From Candidatus Buchananbacteria bacterium RIFCSPLOWO2_02_FULL_46_11b (lineage in GTDB: Bacteria > Patescibacteriota > Patescibacteriia > Buchananbacterales > UBA6539), in NCBI GenBank assembly GCA_001817615.1, contig MHIR01000058.1:1-12577 (forward strand): 12,577 nucleotides of DNA, in the 5' to 3' direction. Below, in pieces: positions 1 to 6,468 of the stretch. Position 1 is the stretch's first letter. Each line of letters starts with the position of its first letter. The position numbers and the translations under genes are program-made. The notes beneath the pieces were generated by a model, which did not search any database, was not told the origin of the DNA, and worked only from the letters and a program-made list of their open reading frames with translations.

Positions 1-1938
1 CGCCATCAAAATACCGGCAATCGTGCCGACCATTAACATGGCGGCCACGGCTTCCGCGCCGATGCCCAGGAGTCTGAAACCCATGCCGACGGCAATGGGA
101 AATAAAATTGCGAGCAATCCCGGGGCAATCATTTCTTTCAAAGCGCCCTTAGTGACGATATCCACGCAGCGGCCGTAATCGGGCTTGTCTGTTCCGGCCA
201 AAATTCCCGGCTTTTCTTTGAACTGAGCCCGAACATCGTTAATGACGTAATAAGCGGCCCGGCCCACGGCGCGGATCGCCAAAGCGGAAAATAAGAAAAC
301 CAACATCGCGCCCAATAAGCCACCGACAAAAACCGCCGGCTTGGCGATATCAACGCTTTCCAGCGGAGTGCCGTAATTTCTAACTTCGTCCAAATAAGCG
401 GAGAAAAGCAGGAAAGCGGCGAGGGCGGCCGAACCGATGGCATAGCCCTTGGTCAAAGCCTTGGTCGTGTTGCCCACGGCGTCCAAACGATCTGATTTTT
501 CCCGGGCTTCGGCCGGCTGTTTGCTCATTTCCACGATGCCGCCGGCGTTATCGGCAATCGGGCCGAAAGTATCCATGGCTAAAATATAAGCCGCGGTGGC
601 TAACATGCCCATCGTCGCCACGGCCGTGCCGAACAAGCCGGCATTGGGAAAGCCGGAATTCTTGCCTAGATAGTAAGCGCTTAAAATCGCCGCGGAAATT
701 ACCAAAACCGGCAAGGCCGTAGATTCCAAGCCGACCGCGATGCCGGAGATAATATTGGTGGCCGGACCGGTCTGGGAAGCCTCGGCGATTGATTTGACCG
801 GGCGATATTTGTATTCGGTGTAGTATTGCGTGATAAAAACAAAAGCCATGGAAGTAACAACGCCGATAATGCCGCAGGCGAAAAAGTACAACCAGGCATT
901 GGGTACAGCTTCATTATATAAAAGCAATCTGGTCGCCAAACCGAAACCCAGCATAGCCAAGATTACGGCCAGGTAGTAGCCGCGGTTAAGCGATTTCATC
1001 GGGTCTTCATTTTCTTTAACCTTAACCGCCATAATGCCGACAACGGAAGCGATGATGCCGAAAGCGCGCGCAACCAGCGGAAAAAGCATGACGCCTAAAA
1101 CCCAGGCCGGATTGGCCAAGGGAAACTGGGCGGCCATCACCGCGCCCAAAATCATGGCGCCGATGTTTTCCGCGGCGGTTGATTCAAAAAGATCCGCTCC
1201 GCGGCCGGCGCAATCGCCGACGTTGTCTCCGACTAAGTCCGCGATGACGGCGGGGTTTCTCGGATCGTCTTCGGGAATGCCGGCTTCAACTTTGCCGACC
1301 AAATCAGCGCCGACATCAGCGGCTTTGGTGTAGATGCCGCCGCCTAGCTGGGCGAATAAGGCGACAAACGAAGCGCCGAAGCCGTAGCCGATGATTAAAA
1401 ACGGAATTCTGGCCGGATCAACCGCGGTGGTTAATCGTACCAAAATATAAAGGCCGGAAACGCCCAAAAGGCTCATGGCTACGACCAATAAACCGGAAAC
1501 CGCGCCGCCTCTTAAAGCGATGCGCAGACCTTCATTGACGCTTTTCATGGTGCCGGCGGCGGTGCGGATATTGGTTCTGATGGAAATCCACATGCCGATG
1601 TAGCCGGCCACGAGTGAACAAGCCGCGCCGAGAGAAAAAGAGAGGGAAATCCAAAAAGCCAAGGATAAGGCCGTGTCGACCGGATCAAAAGATTGATGGC
1701 TCCGCAAAAAGCCGTAGCCGATAAATAAAAAAGCGGCAAAAACCAAGGCGAGGATGATGATGGTTTTAAACTGCCGTTTAATGAAAGCTTCGGCGCCTTC
1801 CTTAATCGCGTTGGAAATGGCCTGCATGGCCTCGGTGCCAGTGTCCTTTTTTAAAACCCATTTGGCCAGATAATAGGCCCAAATCAGTCCGAACGCGGAA
1901 ATGCCGATGACTAATCCCATGAGTGATGTTTCATTCAT
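1..1938 (-). CDS. hppA: Membrane-bound proton-translocating pyrophosphatase, K+-independent type (3' end outside window)
   Basis: Integral membrane pump that couples hydrolysis of pyrophosphate to ion export across the cytoplasmic membrane. The 646 visible residues are a series of hydrophobic helices typical of M-PPases (family length about 670-800), so a short C-terminal part is missing at base 1. Substrate-binding signatures are intact: DVGADLVGKVE at about 208-218, NPAVIADLVGDNVGDCAG from about 228, and the later DTFGPIADNAGG at 456-467. The GNTTKA motif has Lys at residue 493 (codon 460-462); in this family Lys here replaces the Ala of K+-dependent enzymes, and K+-independent members are known as H+ pumps. 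The start at 1938 gives a normal N-terminus (MNETSLMGLVIG) entering the first helix. It stands alone on the minus strand with its own promoter. GC-rich codon use matches the flanks, not the central island. The family call is very secure; ion specificity is inferred. Confidence 0.96.
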   Translation of the reverse strand, partial: MNETSLMGLVIGISAFGLIWAYYLAKWVLKKDTGTEAMQAISNAIKEGAEAFIKRQFKTIIILALVFAAFLFIGYGFLRSHQSFDPVDTALSLAFWISLSFSLGAACSLVAGYIGMWISIRTNIRTAAGTMKSVNEGLRIALRGGAVSGLLVVAMSLLGVSGLYILVRLTTAVDPARIPFLIIGYGFGASFVALFAQLGGGIYTKAADVGADLVGKVEAGIPEDDPRNPAVIADLVGDNVGDCAGRGADLFESTAAENIGAMILGAVMAAQFPLANPAWVLGVMLFPLVARAFGIIASVVGIMAVKVKENEDPMKSLNRGYYLAVILAMLGFGLATRLLLYNEAVPNAWLYFFACGIIGVVTSMAFVFITQYYTEYKYRPVKSIAEASQTGPATNIISGIAVGLESTALPVLVISAAILSAYYLGKNSGFPNAGLFGTAVATMGMLATAAYILAMDTFGPIADNAGGIVEMSKQPAEAREKSDRLDAVGNTTKALTKGYAIGSAALAAFLLFSAYLDEVRNYGTPLESVDIAKPAVFVGGLLGAMLVFLFSALAIRAVGRAAYYVINDVRAQFKEKPGILAGTDKPDYGRCVDIVTKGALKEMIAPGLLAILFPIAVGMGFRLLGIGAEAVAAMLMVGTIAGILMA

Positions 1939-1979
1939 AAGTCTTATTTCAGTTAATAATTATTTGATAATTTATTAAC

Positions 1980-2008
1980 AATTTAGCAGGTTTTTTAAAA
2001 AAAGGCAA
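1980..2008 (-). promoter_or_regulatory. Candidate sigma70-type promoter of hppA
   Basis: On the minus strand TTGCCT (2003-2008) and TAAATT (1980-1985) are separated by 17 bp, placing the start of transcription near 1973, about 35 nt before the hppA start codon. The leader contains a near-palindrome (about 1953-1980, gttaat...attaac) that could fold. Each hexamer matches consensus at four of six positions, so this is plausible but not strong. Confidence 0.4.
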
Positions 2009-2016
2009 TAGCCGAG

Positions 2017-2060
2017 CGGATGGGACACGGATTGGCACGGAGAGAACGGATAAACACGGA
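2017..2060. repeat. Five CGGA units at about 10 bp spacing
   Basis: CGGA starts at 2017, 2028, 2038, 2047 and 2057, mostly as ACGGAT or CACGGA, so the units sit on one face of the helix just upstream of the hppA promoter. It may be a degenerate tandem repeat or a protein-binding array; the sequence alone does not decide. Confidence 0.45.
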
Positions 2061-2096
2061 TAAAAATAGATAAAACAACATTTTCAAACAAGCCAT

Positions 2097-2230
2097 AATA
2101 AAAATAGTTCCTCCCCTCTTTGAGGGGAGGACAGGAGGGGTGGACGTTTTTCCCCCTTTTTGCCTTAATCCTTCACTACTCGTCAACCACCCCTTTCCCC
2201 TCCTTAAAAAGGAGGGGAACTATTTTTATT
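2097..2230. repeat. Composite inverted-repeat element (MITE/REP-pair-like)
   Basis: Two imperfect 44-47 bp arms (2097-2143 and 2187-2230) are reverse complements of each other; both outer ends read AATAAAAATAGTTC from outside in. Each arm is itself a hairpin: CCTCCCC with GGGGAGG around 2110-2130, and CCCCTCCTT with AAGGAGGGG at 2197-2217. The 43 bp centre separates them. The element fills most of the gap between hppA and the transglycosylase and encodes nothing convincing. Its form suggests a non-autonomous mobile element or a repeat pair mobilised by a REP-type transposase; the hairpins could also stop transcription. Confidence 0.7.
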
Positions 2231-2371
2231 TTCGTTTTTTAAAAATTTAATCTTTTGCTATTTATTATTTTTTAGCTACAGCCTTTATTTCTCTTTCCTA
2301 TGCTTCTTTTTTTAAAAAGAAAAACCTTTCAACGGTTGACTTTTTTACTCATAAATGATAGTTTTATTTTT

Positions 2372-3100
2372 ATGAACAGGAAAAGCAAATATATTTTTTT
2401 GTCTCAATTTAACGCTTTTCTTTCACGCGGCGCATTAAGCGCGGTTTTTTTAGCTTTGGCTTTTTATCCTTCAACCGCGGTTCTGGCCGAGACTTCGACT
2501 TCAACGGCAACCACCACGTGGCCGACCCTGGTCGAAAGCGAAGCCGCGGTGCGTTCTTATTTCGCCGAGATTCCCATCATGATTTCTATCGCGAAATGCG
2601 AATCCGGATACCGCCAACACAACAGCGACGGCACGCCGCTGCGCCATCTCGATTATATCGGCGTCTTTCAGATCGATGAGAATATCCATGCCAAAAAGGC
2701 TTTGGGTTTGGGCTGGGACATTCATACTCTGGACGGCAATCTGGCTTACGCCAAATATTTATATAATCAATTGGGCGCCGGGCCATAGCCCACCTGTTCC
2801 AGGCTGGCCGCCGATTCGGTCTCGACTTTAACGCGCAATTTAAAAATCGGGGACGAAAATTTCCAGGTAAAAATTTTGCAGCAGCTTTTGAATAAAGCCG
2901 GCTTTATTATCGCCAAATCCGGTCCGGGTTCGGCGGGCCGGGAATCAACTTTTTTCGGCTCTCTGACCAAGGCGGCGCTTAAACGTTTCCAGTGCGCCAA
3001 AAAGATCGTTTGCGAAGGCAACGAAGCCGCGACCGGCTACGGCCAGGCCGGCCCGCGCACGCGCGCGAGCCTTTGGCTGGCGGGGGAAGCGAAGCGATGA
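2372..3100 (+). pseudogene. Secreted lytic transglycosylase-peptidoglycan-binding protein interrupted by an in-frame TAG
   Basis: The first part (to the TAG at 2786-2788) has a signal peptide ending near VLA|ET and a transglycosylase SLT-like domain: AKCESGYRQ with the likely catalytic Glu, then GVFQID, DIHTLDGNLAYAKYLYNQ and GAGP. In the same frame after the TAG, to 3100, lies a peptidoglycan-binding domain (LTRNLKIGDENFQVKILQQ, ESTFFGSLTKAALKRFQ, GPRTRASLW). The family usually has Trp right after the GxxP position, and TGG to TAG is one transition, so a single nonsense mutation splits one ancestral gene of about 242 codons. Downstream domain residues are well preserved, implying the change is recent, a population variant, or a sequencing error. 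Start 2372 was preferred over an in-frame ATG at 2300 because it gives a regular signal peptide; neither has a clear ribosome binding site. The last residues (GEAKR) are encoded by GAAGCGA repeats next to a REP element. Confidence 0.8.
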
Positions 3101-3159
3101 AGCGATGGGAGCCCGCCTTCGCTCGTCTTCGACGAGCTACGGCGTGGCAAAGCGATGGG
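3100..3159. repeat. REP-like palindrome flanked by 10 bp direct repeats
   Basis: The palindrome at 3111-3148 (GCCCGCC ... GGCGTGGC) has a perfect inner hairpin, GCTCGTC (3121-3127) and GACGAGC (3131-3137) around TTC. AAGCGATGGG occurs directly on both sides, at 3100-3109 and 3150-3159, like a target-site duplication. Related GC-rich palindromes occur at 3379-3426 and 7327-7372. It may also end transcription of the preceding gene. Confidence 0.7.
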
Positions 3160-3174
3160 TGATATTTAGTTTGA

Positions 3175-3203
3175 TTGACAATATTGATGATTTAAGCTAT
3201 TAT
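3175..3203 (+). promoter_or_regulatory. Promoter of tRNA-Glu
   Basis: Perfect TTGACA (3175-3180), 17 bp spacer, TATTAT (3198-3203, five of six matches). Transcription would start near 3210, about 55 nt before the mature tRNA. Confidence 0.75.
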
Positions 3204-3225
3204 AACTTTTGTCAAACGTTCAATC

Positions 3226-3260
3226 AGTTAACTGTTAAATGTTAATTGTTAATAGTTATT
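3226..3260. repeat. Heptanucleotide tandem repeat in the tRNA leader
   Basis: GTTAA(T) begins at 3227, 3234, 3241 and 3248, and GTTAT at 3255, an exact 7 bp period over five units, between the tRNA promoter and the tRNA 5' end. It lies within the inferred precursor leader. Confidence 0.6.
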
Positions 3261-3265
3261 TATCC

Positions 3266-3340
3266 GGCCCTATCGTCTAACGGTTAGGACACCACGCTTT
3301 CAATGTGGTAATCGGGGTTCGATTCCCCGTGGGGCTACCA
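3266..3340 (+). tRNA. trnE: tRNA-Glu (anticodon UUC), CCA encoded
   Basis: A full cloverleaf can be drawn: acceptor GGCCCTA (3266-3272) with TGGGGCT (3330-3336, G-U at the first pair), D arm GTCTAACGGTTAGGAC, anticodon arm CCACG-CTTTCAA-TGTGG with anticodon TTC, T arm CGGGG-TTCGATT-CCCCG, discriminator A and genomic CCA (3338-3340). It has its own promoter. Its 3' end is duplicated at 3427-3448. Confidence 0.95.
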
Positions 3341-3378
3341 ATCAAACAACGCTTTAAAATATGAGTTATGGTTTTCAT

Positions 3379-3426
3379 CCACCGAAGCTCCGACTAAGCA
3401 ATTGTAAAGTCAGGAGCGCAGGCGGG
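3379..3426. repeat. REP-like imperfect palindrome between the two tRNA 3' end copies
   Basis: CCACC-gaa-GCTCC-GACT (from 3379) pairs with AGTC-A-GGAGC-gca-GGCGG (to about 3425) around a 12 nt loop. The reverse complement starts CCCGCC..CGCTC and ends GAGCTTCGG, the same plan as the element at 3111-3148. It lies directly against the duplicated tRNA end. Confidence 0.55.
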
Positions 3427-3448
3427 CGATTCCCCGTGGGGCTACCAA
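3427..3448 (+). repeat. Direct repeat of the tRNA-Glu 3' end (att-like remnant)
   Basis: The 22 bases at 3427-3448 are identical to 3320-3341, which cover the T-loop side of the T arm, the acceptor 3' strand and CCA of tRNA-Glu. Both copies are followed by GCTTTAAAATA (directly in the second copy, after 9 extra bases in the first). Such a repeat is what tRNA-directed integration or a local tandem duplication leaves behind. The restriction-modification block begins just downstream, so this may be its boundary. The two copies are only 107 bp apart and I found no third copy at the far side. Confidence 0.75.
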
Positions 3449-3513
3449 GCTTTAAAATAATACCCGATAAAATGACTGGCTAATCTTTTGCGGGAAAGCC
3501 AAAATCAAATGAT

Positions 3514-4440
3514 ATGGGTAAACATGAACGCGAATCAATCGAGGAAGCGGAAAAGATTATAGTAAAACTGTTAAATAACGAAAGTTTGTCAAAAAGTGAT
3601 TTGAAAAATCATTGGCTTGAACATACCAGATCCATTGCCAAAAAAATTAAAAAGGATTTTTCTGATATTACTTCCGTGAGGCATTTAGGCAACGATTATG
3701 CGACTATTGGAGATATATCATTCATGTATTATGGCCAGGAAATTATTGTTGAGGCAAAAATGAGCGATAAGAAATCAGGGCGCGGCACTAAGGCTAATAT
3801 CAGTCAAAATGCTTTAACGGAGAATAAATTATTTGGAGGGGGTGTGGATAGCTGGAGTGAATTTCGGAATAAAAAACGACATGATCTATGGGTAATGAAA
3901 TATTTAGATGAATTTAAGGAATATCCTGAAAATTTGCCGCAAGATAAAGAGAATAAAGCCAGATATTTGCGAAAGTTCAAGAAAAAGAATAAAAAAGCGG
4001 CAGAAATACTTAATGAAATACAAAAACGGGATCGGAGAGAAAAAGAAGAATATCTGTTATATTTAAGCAAACAAAAACAGATTCCGGAAAATATCAGGCG
4101 ATTTCTAAGCCTGATTATTCTCGGAATCCATAAGAAAGAAAAAATATCGGCGCTTATCCGGTCGGATGATTTTATATTCAAGGCGCAAAAATTAATTTTA
4201 TATTACGGAAATTTGTCCGATAAGAAAATCATTGTTTCCAGCGAGGATGTGGGCAGTTCTTTAAAGAAGATTTTATCCAAATTTAAATATTTTAAAATAA
4301 ATTTTTCGCCCGATGTTACTTGTTGTAAATTAGTTGGAGTTGATTCTAAAGGCAATAATGTTACGCTTTTACAAATCGTGCTGCATTGGAAGAATATAGC
4401 GCAAGGAATTAAAACTCCCTGTCTGAATATTTTTGATTAA
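3514..4440 (+). CDS. R1: putative restriction endonuclease, PD-(D/E)XK fold
   Basis: 308-residue soluble protein, not recognised as a named family. Residues 66-82 (GD67-x12-E80-A-K82) fit a PD-(D/E)XK nuclease core: an Asp on one strand, then hydrophobic EIIVEAK on the next. An upstream helix has acidic residues and the middle (about 120-180) is very Lys/Glu/Arg-rich. There is no signal peptide or membrane segment. It runs tail-to-tail with the LexA-methyltransferase M1 (21 bp gap), so I infer it is the cognate endonuclease. The second module repeats this arrangement with another nuclease candidate. The start at 3514 has no obvious ribosome binding site; TATCGGGTAT (complement of 3460-3469) upstream resembles a motif in the lexA-M promoters. 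AT-rich codon use contrasts with hppA and suggests transfer. Another DNA-acting partner of M1 is possible; nuclease fold fairly likely, restriction role inferred. Confidence 0.65.
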   Translation: MGKHERESIEEAEKIIVKLLNNESLSKSDLKNHWLEHTRSIAKKIKKDFSDITSVRHLGNDYATIGDISFMYYGQEIIVEAKMSDKKSGRGTKANISQNALTENKLFGGGVDSWSEFRNKKRHDLWVMKYLDEFKEYPENLPQDKENKARYLRKFKKKNKKAAEILNEIQKRDRREKEEYLLYLSKQKQIPENIRRFLSLIILGIHKKEKISALIRSDDFIFKAQKLILYYGNLSDKKIIVSSEDVGSSLKKILSKFKYFKINFSPDVTCCKLVGVDSKGNNVTLLQIVLHWKNIAQGIKTPCLNIFD

Positions 4441-4461
4441 TCTAGTAAATCCTTTTAAATT

Positions 4462-6285
4462 TTATATATCCAAAGGGAAAAGTTTCTCCAATTCCGTCTT
4501 TGATATTTGGGTATTACCGGTAATACATCGAACCACTTTTAATTTTTCAGGAGAAGACAGCTGCCTAATGATTTCGCCCAGCGAAATATTTTTTTTAAGA
4601 TTTTTTTCTGGCAAGTTAAATTGTCCTTGACCCGTATTTTTAGCGGGAGTGATAACGTTGACGTGATTTTCGGCAAAAAATTTCATCCCCGGCGGTATTA
4701 AAGCCGCCTTCAATTTAGCGGAATTTACCGTTCCGGTTATGCGATTAACGACAATGGCCGGCCCGATATCAGGGCCGTTTTTTGCAATATATTGGGGTTT
4801 TTTGTCGTTAGTGGATAGTTTAAGGGCGTTAGCGATGATATTTTGCGCCCAAATTAAAGGTGTGCCTTTTTTCTTATCATTAGTTAAATAATTTTTATTT
4901 TCATTCCATATTACCCGGCCGGTTTTTACTTCATAGCCGAGATCATATAATGTCGCTTTATTGTCAAATGCCTTTTTAAGATATTCAACATTTTCGCTAA
5001 AAATCAATATTCCATTTTTTTTAAAAATATAGTCGCCTTTATTTTTTCCTTTTTTAAGAATTAGCAGCATTGTGGTCTGCTGCGCTTTATGAAATAACTT
5101 TGGGTCGTCAAGAACATGCAAATATTCAATATTGGCGTTTTCCACGATAAAATTCCGCAATTTAGCGAAATAAGCGCCATTATTCATTGAAGGCGGTATC
5201 ACGTACGCCAAATATCCGCCTTCTTTCAGCCACTTTAACCCTTGGTAAACAAATAAACTAAAAATATTTACCCGGCCGCTAATAATGGTTTGAAATTTAT
5301 TTTTTATTTCTACTGGAGGTGTAAATTCAAAATATGGCGGATTGCCAATGACATAATCAAACGTCCTATATTGCTCGTTTTCCAATGAATCAATGCATTC
5401 CAATTTAGCCTCGGAAATATTTTTTTGGGATATTCCAACAAGATTTTTATCAATTTCCCAGCCGTATAAATCCGCCCGCGGAAAGTATTTTTTTGCCGTC
5501 AGCAAAAATTCACCGGTGCCGCAAGCCGGATCAAGTATTTTTGGATGGTTAATGTTTTTTGGCAGCTGTTCTATTAATGCTTCACGAACCGGTTTTGGCG
5601 TGAAATACTGGCCTAATTTTTTTCTATATTTTATATCCGCTTGGTTGATGTAAGAAGTCGTATTTTCCGTAAAATCACTATTTTCTTCATTATTGCCAAA
5701 ATTTCTTATAACGCTGATAACCCTGCCCTGAATAGTTACATTTTTGGCGTAAATTGGTTTAAATGACGGATTAGCCGGCTGTAATCTAATTTTATCTTTT
5801 TCTTTAAAAAACCTTTTTAAAGTCGCTTCTTCCTGGTTAATAAGCGCCACAACCATATCGCCGTTTTCCGCCTCATTTTGTTTTCTAATAATTACTTTAT
5901 CGCCGTTAAATACGCCATCGTTAATCATACTGTCTCCTTTTACCCGTAAGACGAAATGTTCTCCTGATCTGGCTAGCAGATTCTTAGGAACAGCAAGAGT
6001 TTCTTTTTCCTCAATCGCTTCAATCGGCCGGCCCGCGGCAATGGCGCCGACTAAAGGAATTTTTACCATTTCAGTTTGTTCATTTAATTCTATGCCTCTG
6101 ACTGAATTATCCTTTTTAATTAAAAATCTTTTTTCAATCAGCGCCTCAACATGTTCATGGACAGTTGAAAAAGCCTTCTTCGTATGATGGCTTATTTCTT
6201 CAAAAGTGGGAGAAAACCCATTTTTATCTATGTATCCTTTGATATAATCAAGGATTTGTTTTTGTCTGGGAGTTAATGCCGGCAT
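4462..6285 (-). CDS. M1: LexA repressor fused to an N6-adenine DNA methyltransferase (TaqI/Eco57I-like)
   Basis: 607 residues in one frame. Residues 1-70 are the LexA winged helix-turn-helix (LTPRQKQILDYIK, SPTFEEI, STVHEHVEAL). Residues 73-196 are the LexA/S24 self-cleavage domain: Ala84-Gly85 scissile bond, Ser119 in GDSMIN and Lys157 in EATLKRF, so the autoproteolysis machinery looks complete. After a polar linker (about 197-222) comes a gamma-type adenine methyltransferase: GQYFTP (225-230), SAM-binding DPACGTGEF (252-260), catalytic NPPY (315-318), then a TaqI-like target-recognition half (about 445-607; TGRVIW, GPAIVVNRITG). A normal LexA is about 200 residues, so this is a true fusion. 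The HTH probably represses its own promoter; cleavage after damage would cut off the HTH but leave the methylase. It is convergent with R1. Start 6285 is set by the LexA N-terminus; no Shine-Dalgarno is visible. Domains are secure; regulation is inferred. Confidence 0.93.
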   Translation of the reverse strand: MPALTPRQKQILDYIKGYIDKNGFSPTFEEISHHTKKAFSTVHEHVEALIEKRFLIKKDNSVRGIELNEQTEMVKIPLVGAIAAGRPIEAIEEKETLAVPKNLLARSGEHFVLRVKGDSMINDGVFNGDKVIIRKQNEAENGDMVVALINQEEATLKRFFKEKDKIRLQPANPSFKPIYAKNVTIQGRVISVIRNFGNNEENSDFTENTTSYINQADIKYRKKLGQYFTPKPVREALIEQLPKNINHPKILDPACGTGEFLLTAKKYFPRADLYGWEIDKNLVGISQKNISEAKLECIDSLENEQYRTFDYVIGNPPYFEFTPPVEIKNKFQTIISGRVNIFSLFVYQGLKWLKEGGYLAYVIPPSMNNGAYFAKLRNFIVENANIEYLHVLDDPKLFHKAQQTTMLLILKKGKNKGDYIFKKNGILIFSENVEYLKKAFDNKATLYDLGYEVKTGRVIWNENKNYLTNDKKKGTPLIWAQNIIANALKLSTNDKKPQYIAKNGPDIGPAIVVNRITGTVNSAKLKAALIPPGMKFFAENHVNVITPAKNTGQGQFNLPEKNLKKNISLGEIIRQLSSPEKLKVVRCITGNTQISKTELEKLFPLDI

Positions 6286-6310
6286 ACTTGACTTATTTTT
6301 TGAAAAGGAG

Positions 6311-6325
6311 TATATTTATAGTATA
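6311..6325 (-). promoter_or_regulatory. Candidate operator box at the M1 promoter
   Basis: On the minus strand TATACTATAAATATA, an imperfect dyad TATACT-N3-AATATA that overlaps the -10 hexamer and start of transcription. The same box lies at the M2 promoter (8956-8970) and, with one mismatch to M2, at the R2 promoter (6455-6469). Placement over the -10 fits repression by the LexA-type HTH. AT-richness raises the chance of coincidence. Confidence 0.55.
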
Positions 6326-6348
6326 TCCGATAATTTCCCGATAGTCAA
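6320..6348 (-). promoter_or_regulatory. Promoter of M1 with phased TATCGG repeats
   Basis: Minus strand TTGACT (6343-6348), 17 bp spacer, TATACT (6320-6325); start near 6313, leader about 28 nt. The spacer holds two TATCGG copies (complement of 6327-6332 and 6338-6343) exactly 11 bp apart. The M2 promoter has the same plan with TTTCGG. Confidence 0.75.
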
Positions 6349-6353
6349 AATAA

Positions 6354-6362
6354 TTATCCACA
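6354..6362 (+). promoter_or_regulatory. DnaA-box consensus upstream of the M1 promoter
   Basis: TTATCCACA matches the DnaA-box consensus exactly, 5 bp upstream of the M1 -35. The M2 promoter has the identical 9-mer (9000-9008), 6 bp from its -35; both continue as GG. I saw no further exact copy in the window. Confidence 0.5.
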
Positions 6363-6402
6363 GGAATTGTATAATGTAAATATTTTTTATTATTTCTCTG
6401 CC

Positions 6403-6436
6403 AAAAAAGATTTGCCGTTTCAGGCAAGTCTTTTTT
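6403..6436. terminator. Bidirectional terminator-like hairpin between the divergent M1 and R2 promoters
   Basis: AAAAAAGATTTGCC (6403-6416) pairs with GGCAAGTCTTTTTT (6423-6436), 14 pairs with one G-U, 6 nt loop, T tracts at both ends. It abuts the -35 of the R2 promoter, so it would shield R2 from upstream transcription. A close relative lies at 9856-9887. A TATAAT at 6370-6375 upstream raises the possibility of a tiny RNA ending here, but no good -35 accompanies it. Confidence 0.65.
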
Positions 6437-6439
6437 GTT

Positions 6440-6468
6440 TTGACAAAATTAGTTTTTACTGATAATAT
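6440..6468 (+). promoter_or_regulatory. Promoter of R2
   Basis: Perfect TTGACA (6440-6445), 17 bp spacer, TAATAT (6463-6468). Transcription would start near 6475, about 40 nt before the start codon. The 15 bp box at 6455-6469 overlaps the -10. Confidence 0.65.

Noticed and set aside
138..1739. Several open frames of 60-100 codons overlapping hppA on both strands
   Set aside because: All lie within the hppA coding sequence in other frames, lack domains or start signals, and show the low-complexity look of antisense translation.
1995..2186. 63-codon minus-strand frame in the hppA upstream gap
   Set aside because: It is formed by the composite inverted repeat and CGGA array; no ribosome binding site or recognisable domain.
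2786..2788. Amber recoding or selenocysteine-like read-through at the TAG
   Set aside because: TAG is used as an ordinary stop elsewhere (end of the genes at 9114 and 7329), and no downstream recoding structure stands out. A Trp nonsense change is simpler.
3226..3260. CRISPR array
   Set aside because: The repeat unit is 7 bp without spacers and there are no cas genes.
3342..3426. Complete integrated element between two att sites
   Set aside because: Only 85 bp separate the tRNA-end copies, with no gene; I treat it as a scar or duplication with a REP insertion.
3514..4440. R1 as a toxin of a toxin-antitoxin pair
   Set aside because: At 308 residues with a nuclease core and a methylase partner, a restriction role fits better; there is no small antitoxin gene next to it.
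4433..5653. Plus-strand frames inside M1 (4433-4630 and 5393-5653)
   Set aside because: Antisense shadows of the well-defined methylase.
6370..6375. Promoter for an antisense or small RNA at TATAAT
   Set aside because: No acceptable -35 at 16-18 bp; kept only as a weak possibility in the hairpin finding.
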